From contig CP126196.1 in NCBI GenBank assembly GCA_030272155.1, positions 1,736,001 to 1,800,000 of the forward strand: 64,000 bases of DNA, in the 5' to 3' direction. This stretch comes from Tetradesmus obliquus. Lineage: Eukaryota > Chlorophyta > Chlorophyceae > Sphaeropleales > Scenedesmaceae. The notes under the pieces were generated by a model. That model did not search any database. It was not told the origin of the DNA and saw nothing but the letters and a program-made list of their open reading frames with translations. Each line of letters begins with the position of its first letter. Position 1 is the first letter of the stretch. The position numbers and the translations under genes were made by a program. Shown in pieces: positions 59,959 through 64,000 of the stretch.

Positions 59959-62715
59959 CACGCTCCCGCCCGCTGCTGCTGCTGCTGCTGCTGCTGCACA
60001 GGTGACCATCCTGTTCAGCGACATCGTGGGCTTCACCGAGCTGTGCTCGCCAATAGCTGCCTGCCTGTTTGTGCCAGAGCTCATCCTGCTGCTGCTGCTG
60101 CTGCACAGGTGACCATCTTGTTCAGCGACATCGTGGGCTTCACCGAGCTGTGCTCACGCTGGACCACGCAGGAGGTGGTGGTGCTGCTGGACGCACTCTT
60201 CTCATCCTTTGACGACATCTGCGACAGGTGCGCGCGCTGCTGCTGCCAGGCACACCTGTGTGCGCCTGTGTAAAAGCTACGTGTAGCCTATGTTCACCTA
60301 GGGCGACTGGCGGCTGCTGAGTATATGCAGCTACCTGCGGCCCTTAGGGTGCAGCTAGGCCGGCTGCAAGCTGGCAGGCGCTGCACGCGTGCAGCTCTAG
60401 CAGGCCGAACAGTAATGTATGCTGCAAGGCGCGCCCTGCCAGCTGCCTTGATTGGCTAGTTACTGTGCGCTGCATTGACAACATGTCGTTACCTGCATGC
60501 ATCGTGTCATCACCGGTGTGTCAAGTCGGCACGTTGTTAGTTACAGTGCAGATGATTGCTTGATGAGCACAGCTGCCTGCATGCTGGAGGATTGCGGTAC
60601 ATGTAATGCAGAGCTGTGCTGTGCCTGCAACTGCTGCAATGTTGCTGCAGGCACGGCGTGTTCAAGGTGGAGACGATAGGGGACGCCTACATGATCTCGT
60701 GCGGGCACGACTGCAGCACGCGCGACCATGCGCTGCGTATGGCTGCTGCAGCAGTGGACATGCTGACAGCCACTGAAGAGATCAGCCAGCAGATTGGCAG
60801 CACCGTGCAGATCCGCATCGGCATGCACACAGGTGCGTGGCGAGCAGAGCCGCACATATCTGCAGCATGTATCGCACGTATCTGCAGCATGTATTGTGAC
60901 GTGTTCCATGCCTGCCACTGCTGTGTGTGAACTGTTGACACTTGTGTTGCATCATGTCAAGTTAGATATGAGGCTGAGCAGCCTTGCAGCTGTTCAGAAA
61001 CACCATGTCTGCAGCATCCTTGGAGCTGTGCTCATTGTGTGCATTGAAACGAAACAAAGCAGTGCGTGCTGCTCTGCTCTGCTGCGGCAGGTGATGCACT
61101 GTGCATTGAAACGCAACAAAGCAGTGCGTGCTGCTCTGCTCTGCTGCGCAGGTGATGCACTGTCAGGAGTAGTGGGCAAGCGGCGGCCTCGCTACTGCTT
61201 CTTCGGAGACACCGTCAATGTGGCGAGCCGCATGGAAAGCAGCGGCTACCCTATGACCATCCATGTCAGTGAGGCTTGCAAGGAAAGCATGCTGGATGCA
61301 GCAGCGGCAGCAGCAGCAGCGCCGGCTCCGGCAGCAGCCTCAGCAACGCCTTCTCGGCACCTGTCTGTAGAGATGGCTCTGCAGTCGAGGCGCGGCAGCC
61401 GCGACAGGCTGTCTCGAGCTGGCTCTGTTTCATTTGGCCGGAACATAGCGCCGGCCACTGCGGCGGCGGCGGCTGCAGCAGTGCGCAGCGTGCCTGTGGA
61501 AGCCTCCCTCGAAGCGTCGGCATCAGCAGCAGCGGCAGCAGCGGCAGCGAATGCAGCTGCAGCAAACGAAGCTGCAGCAAACTCAGCTGCAGCAGATGCA
61601 GCACCAGAGCAGCTCGTCAAGACCTCCGGTGCCTCTGCCACAGCAGAGCTGACCTTCTCAACAATTGTGCAGAAGCTGAACACTGGCGACAGCAGCAGCA
61701 GCAGCAACAACAAAAATGCGCACCTCACTGCAGCACTGCAGCCGTTCCGCGGCTTGTCTCCCTTCCAGTGTGCTGCCGTCAAGCCTCCGCCGCGGGCCTC
61801 AGATTCAAGCGTGGACGGCGAGAGCAGGTTCCGCTTCAAGCTGCCGGCTGCTGCTGCATCCATCTTGCTGGCTGTGCGCAGCCCTGGGGTCAGCCGGTTG
61901 AGCAGCGCGAGGTCTAACTCGGGTGGCGGCTTGCCATGCATCAGGACAGCGAGCAGAGCAGATAGTGGCGGCACTGACTTGGCGGCTGATGGCCGCAAGG
62001 GCAGCGGGCCTCCAGGGATGCAGGTTGAGGGGCTCCCCTGGGAATTGTTTGACCTCGGGTTCTCGCAGGTGAAGGGCAAGGGCTTGATGAAAACACACCT
62101 GCTCAAGGTGAGAGATGGCTGGTGCAGAAGATAGATATGTTGCTTTTATGTTGCGTCGCCTTGGCATCAGAACTGAACAGTTACATCGCTGGAAACCCAC
62201 GAACGACAGCAAAACCACACCACAAACAACAACCCCAACAGCAGCCATGCTTTTATTTTATTTGGCGTAGCATGTGACGATGGTTATTAGACGTGCATTT
62301 GGTGTTTCTCGCGCTGCTGTGCCCAGCTGGGAGTGTGTGGCTGCAGCTGCTTGGTGCTTAGTTGCTTGTGGAACAAGTCGGCAGCACCACGTGTATGATT
62401 GATGCAGCCGTTCGTCAAAAATCGCTTCATCATTTGTTGATTTTGGTTCTTGACATGCAGGTGGGCAAGTGGCAAGCTGCCCTGAGGACAGTCAAGGCAC
62501 GGCAAGCGGCTGCAGCAGCAACAGCAGCTGCACCAGCAACAGCAGCTGCACCAGCAACAGCAGCTGTACCAGCAACAGCAGCTGTAGCAGCAGCAGCAGC
62601 AGTGACTGCTGCCAGTGCTGCATCACCAGGCACGCCCACCATACACGATACGCAGCGCATGCAGCCGACAGCATTTGCTGCGGCAGCAGCGGCTGGGAGC
62701 CTGGCGCAATCATGA
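57453..62715 (+). CDS. response-regulator/guanylyl cyclase fusion (class III cyclase)
   Basis: Nine exons (57453-57616, 57718-58549, 59005-59172, 59298-59363, 59584-59652, 60109-60227, 60651-60832, 61152-62107, 62461-62715) give 936 aa in phase. After a Gln/Ser-rich leader comes a receiver domain (about 200-388) with acidic pocket SDSEDD, phosphoacceptor Asp322 (PDIVLLD), the TAHS threonine and a Lys-Pro pair (LLKP). A short coiled linker ([15 protein letters not shown]) leads to a class III cyclase core from 434: metal Asp440 ([13 protein letters not shown]) and Asp484, Glu480 in [10 protein letters not shown], Cys549 in [10 protein letters not shown], and Asn556/Arg560 in NVASRME. Glu plus Cys at the purine-selecting positions predicts GTP, so cGMP is the likely product. 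A 280-residue Ala/Ser insertion splits the core from VKGKGLMKT (about 840). It could couple a phosphorelay to cGMP. There is no transmembrane segment. Exon-edge copies occur before exons 3, 6 and 8. Confidence 0.93.
58847..58880 (+). repeat. copy of the cyclase exon 3 start
   Basis: About 34 bases resemble the start of exon 3 ([10 protein letters not shown] at 59005), here [10 protein letters not shown], with a CCTGCAG acceptor. It lies within intron 2. Confidence 0.8.
59817..60050 (+). repeat. two decoy copies of the cyclase exon 6 start
   Basis: The exon 6 start [16 protein letters not shown] (real exon 60109) is repeated at 60002-60050 almost exactly, including its acceptor and (CTG)n tract. 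An older, diverged copy is at 59817-59857, reading [13 protein letters not shown], in which the catalytic Asp position is Asn. Neither copy continues into a donor in phase. Confidence 0.85.
61036..61163 (+). repeat. tandem duplication containing the cyclase exon 8 acceptor
   Basis: About 60 bases of intron 7, the acceptor, and the first ten bases of exon 8 (GTGATGCACT) occur twice in tandem. The second copy is the real junction at 61152. Confidence 0.85.
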
Positions 62716-64000
62716 AGCTGAGTTGGCATGTGCATTTTGATGTTTGCTGCTTGAAAGAATTTCATTCTGACATGGGCGGGTATGGCATGCTGCTGTGAGG
62801 CGTGGGTTGAGTGTTGAGTTGAGGTGTGTTGTGGAAATTCTGGGACATGTATACATATGAGAGAGGATGGTTACATATGGTGTGTGTGTGTTGCCTTCTG
62901 CCAGCGTGAGCGTCACAGTGCTCCTGTCAATACGTTCGAGCGATCCGAGTGAAGTTGTGCGCAGTGCGCATCATTTGAAGCCGCCTATGTTGCGGCAGCA
63001 CCTTTTCGGCAGGCTGCAATCTGTGAGAGCCCGTGCCAGGGGGGCAGTGTGCCAACTGGCACTGCATGGCCGCACGGGCATGCATATATACACATCATCT
63101 TGCAGCGTGTCGCCAGCTCCGTTCGGTCACTGGAACTTCAGGCTGTTAAGGCTGCTGGCCTCATCTTGTTTTTCTCAATCTGTCATTGAGGCTGCAGAGA
63201 GTGAACCTTGGAGGTGGAGGGAACGCCTGCAGCAGTGCATGCGCAGTGCATGTTCAACAGCAGGTCTGTGCTGCTTGGTTTCTGCGGCTCCAGAGGGCCC
63301 AGGTTATGGCTAGAACTACTGCCGCAGCAAACATTGATGTTTAGTTGGTTTGCTTTATCAAGGTGCCTCATATGAATGCCGGGTCACCTTGCTGGACACC
63401 TTGCATTACAGCTTGAGGGCCCACAGGCCCGGTTCTGTTGTCAGTGGGCGGTTGTGGCATCGCCACAGGGTTGGATACATCGTACACTCAAACACACGTG
63501 GAGGCTCAAAGAAGTCTGCACGCAGCCTGCACACCTTTTTGGCAAGTTGGAAGGGTGCCTGCGCATGCCCACTAACTTGCTGCATACTGCATGCCAAGCG
63601 CAGGCACTTGTTGGTACTATCAAACTAGCATATGCTCACTCAATCAAGGCTGGAAACAGGCGGCGCATCTGGCAGGCAATCAGTGACCAAACATGATGAC
63701 GGGTGTTTCTTCTCCGCATGATGTCTGCATGGGCTCTATCAACTTGACTGAGCACACCACTTCATGCGCTGTCTTGCATTGTTTTTCAGGCTGGGCTGAT
63801 AAAGCAGCCGCTGCATCACGCCGCACCACACGGTTTCTGCATGAGCAACTAAGCATGCCATTGTTTCACAGCAGTGCAAGGACTCAAATCGGGCCGGCAC
63901 GCGAGCATCTAACTGATGCCGTGTGTGCAACGTACAATAAGCAGCTGAGGCTGCGGCGGTTCTGCATCGCATGGTTGCTGCCAAGGTGCCAGGTTCCTTT
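62716..64000. other. right-edge non-coding stretch
   Basis: No coding segment was recognised and no plus-strand TGTAA was found before the window ends. It presumably holds the cyclase 3' UTR and part of the next gene's flank. Confidence 0.35.

Noticed and set aside
59836-60273. Alternative plus-strand frame over cyclase exon 6
   Set aside because: It is a frame-shifted reading of (CTG)n and the decoy exon copies. The catalytic frame is the one with [13 protein letters not shown].

Overview
This window is nuclear DNA from a green alga, most likely a chlorophycean and plausibly of the Scenedesmus/Tetradesmus kind. The evidence is many short GT-AG introns in every gene, the chlorophyte polyadenylation signal TGTAA shortly after most stop codons, heavy CAG/CTG microsatellite load producing poly-Gln, poly-Ala and poly-Ser runs, and plant/algal proteins (a plastid-type NhaD antiporter, an algal expansin, bacterial-type RF3). 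No prokaryotic operons, tRNAs, rRNAs, CRISPR arrays or intact transposons were seen. The species assignment is an inference.

Layout from left to right: a Gln/Ala-rich protein of unknown function (308-1951, +); a ChaC-type gamma-glutamylcyclotransferase (2533-5146, +); a COM1/Sae2/CtIP homologue (5487-8508, +), convergent with a SPEF1/CLAMP axonemal CH-domain protein (9862-11896, -); a poorly coding 2-kb stretch; ribosomal protein S5 (13974-16891, +); a thrombospondin type 3 repeat protein (18606-21915, -); a 17-exon peptide chain release factor 3 gene (23553-33138, -), divergent from an ARM/BTB-like protein (34034-38279, +); 5.4 kb with no recognisable coding sequence (38280-43748); a phosducin-like protein PDCL3 (43749-45652, -), head to head with an NhaD-type Na+/H+ antiporter (46114-50771, +); a secreted expansin (51719-55614, +); and a response-regulator/guanylyl cyclase fusion (57453-62715, +). 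Almost all exon models were built by hand from protein-family matches and are phase-consistent from start to stop. The genes do not form one pathway; this is an ordinary eukaryotic gene neighbourhood.

The most striking signal is structural. In four genes (TSP3-repeat, RF3, NhaD and cyclase) short pieces of exon edge, together with the adjoining 5' or 3' splice site, are repeated one to five times in the neighbouring intron, usually next to CAG/CTG microsatellites. Many acceptors are themselves the end of a sense-strand (CTG)n tract, and one NhaD intron starts with (AGC)11 and ends with (CTG)20, which could pair in the RNA. These decoy exon edges look like a recurrent mutational process rather than isolated events. 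Other points of interest are the REC-guanylyl cyclase fusion, a flagellar central-apparatus protein in what may be a coccoid alga, and a 4.7-kb stretch downstream of the ARM/BTB gene with no TGTAA signal.
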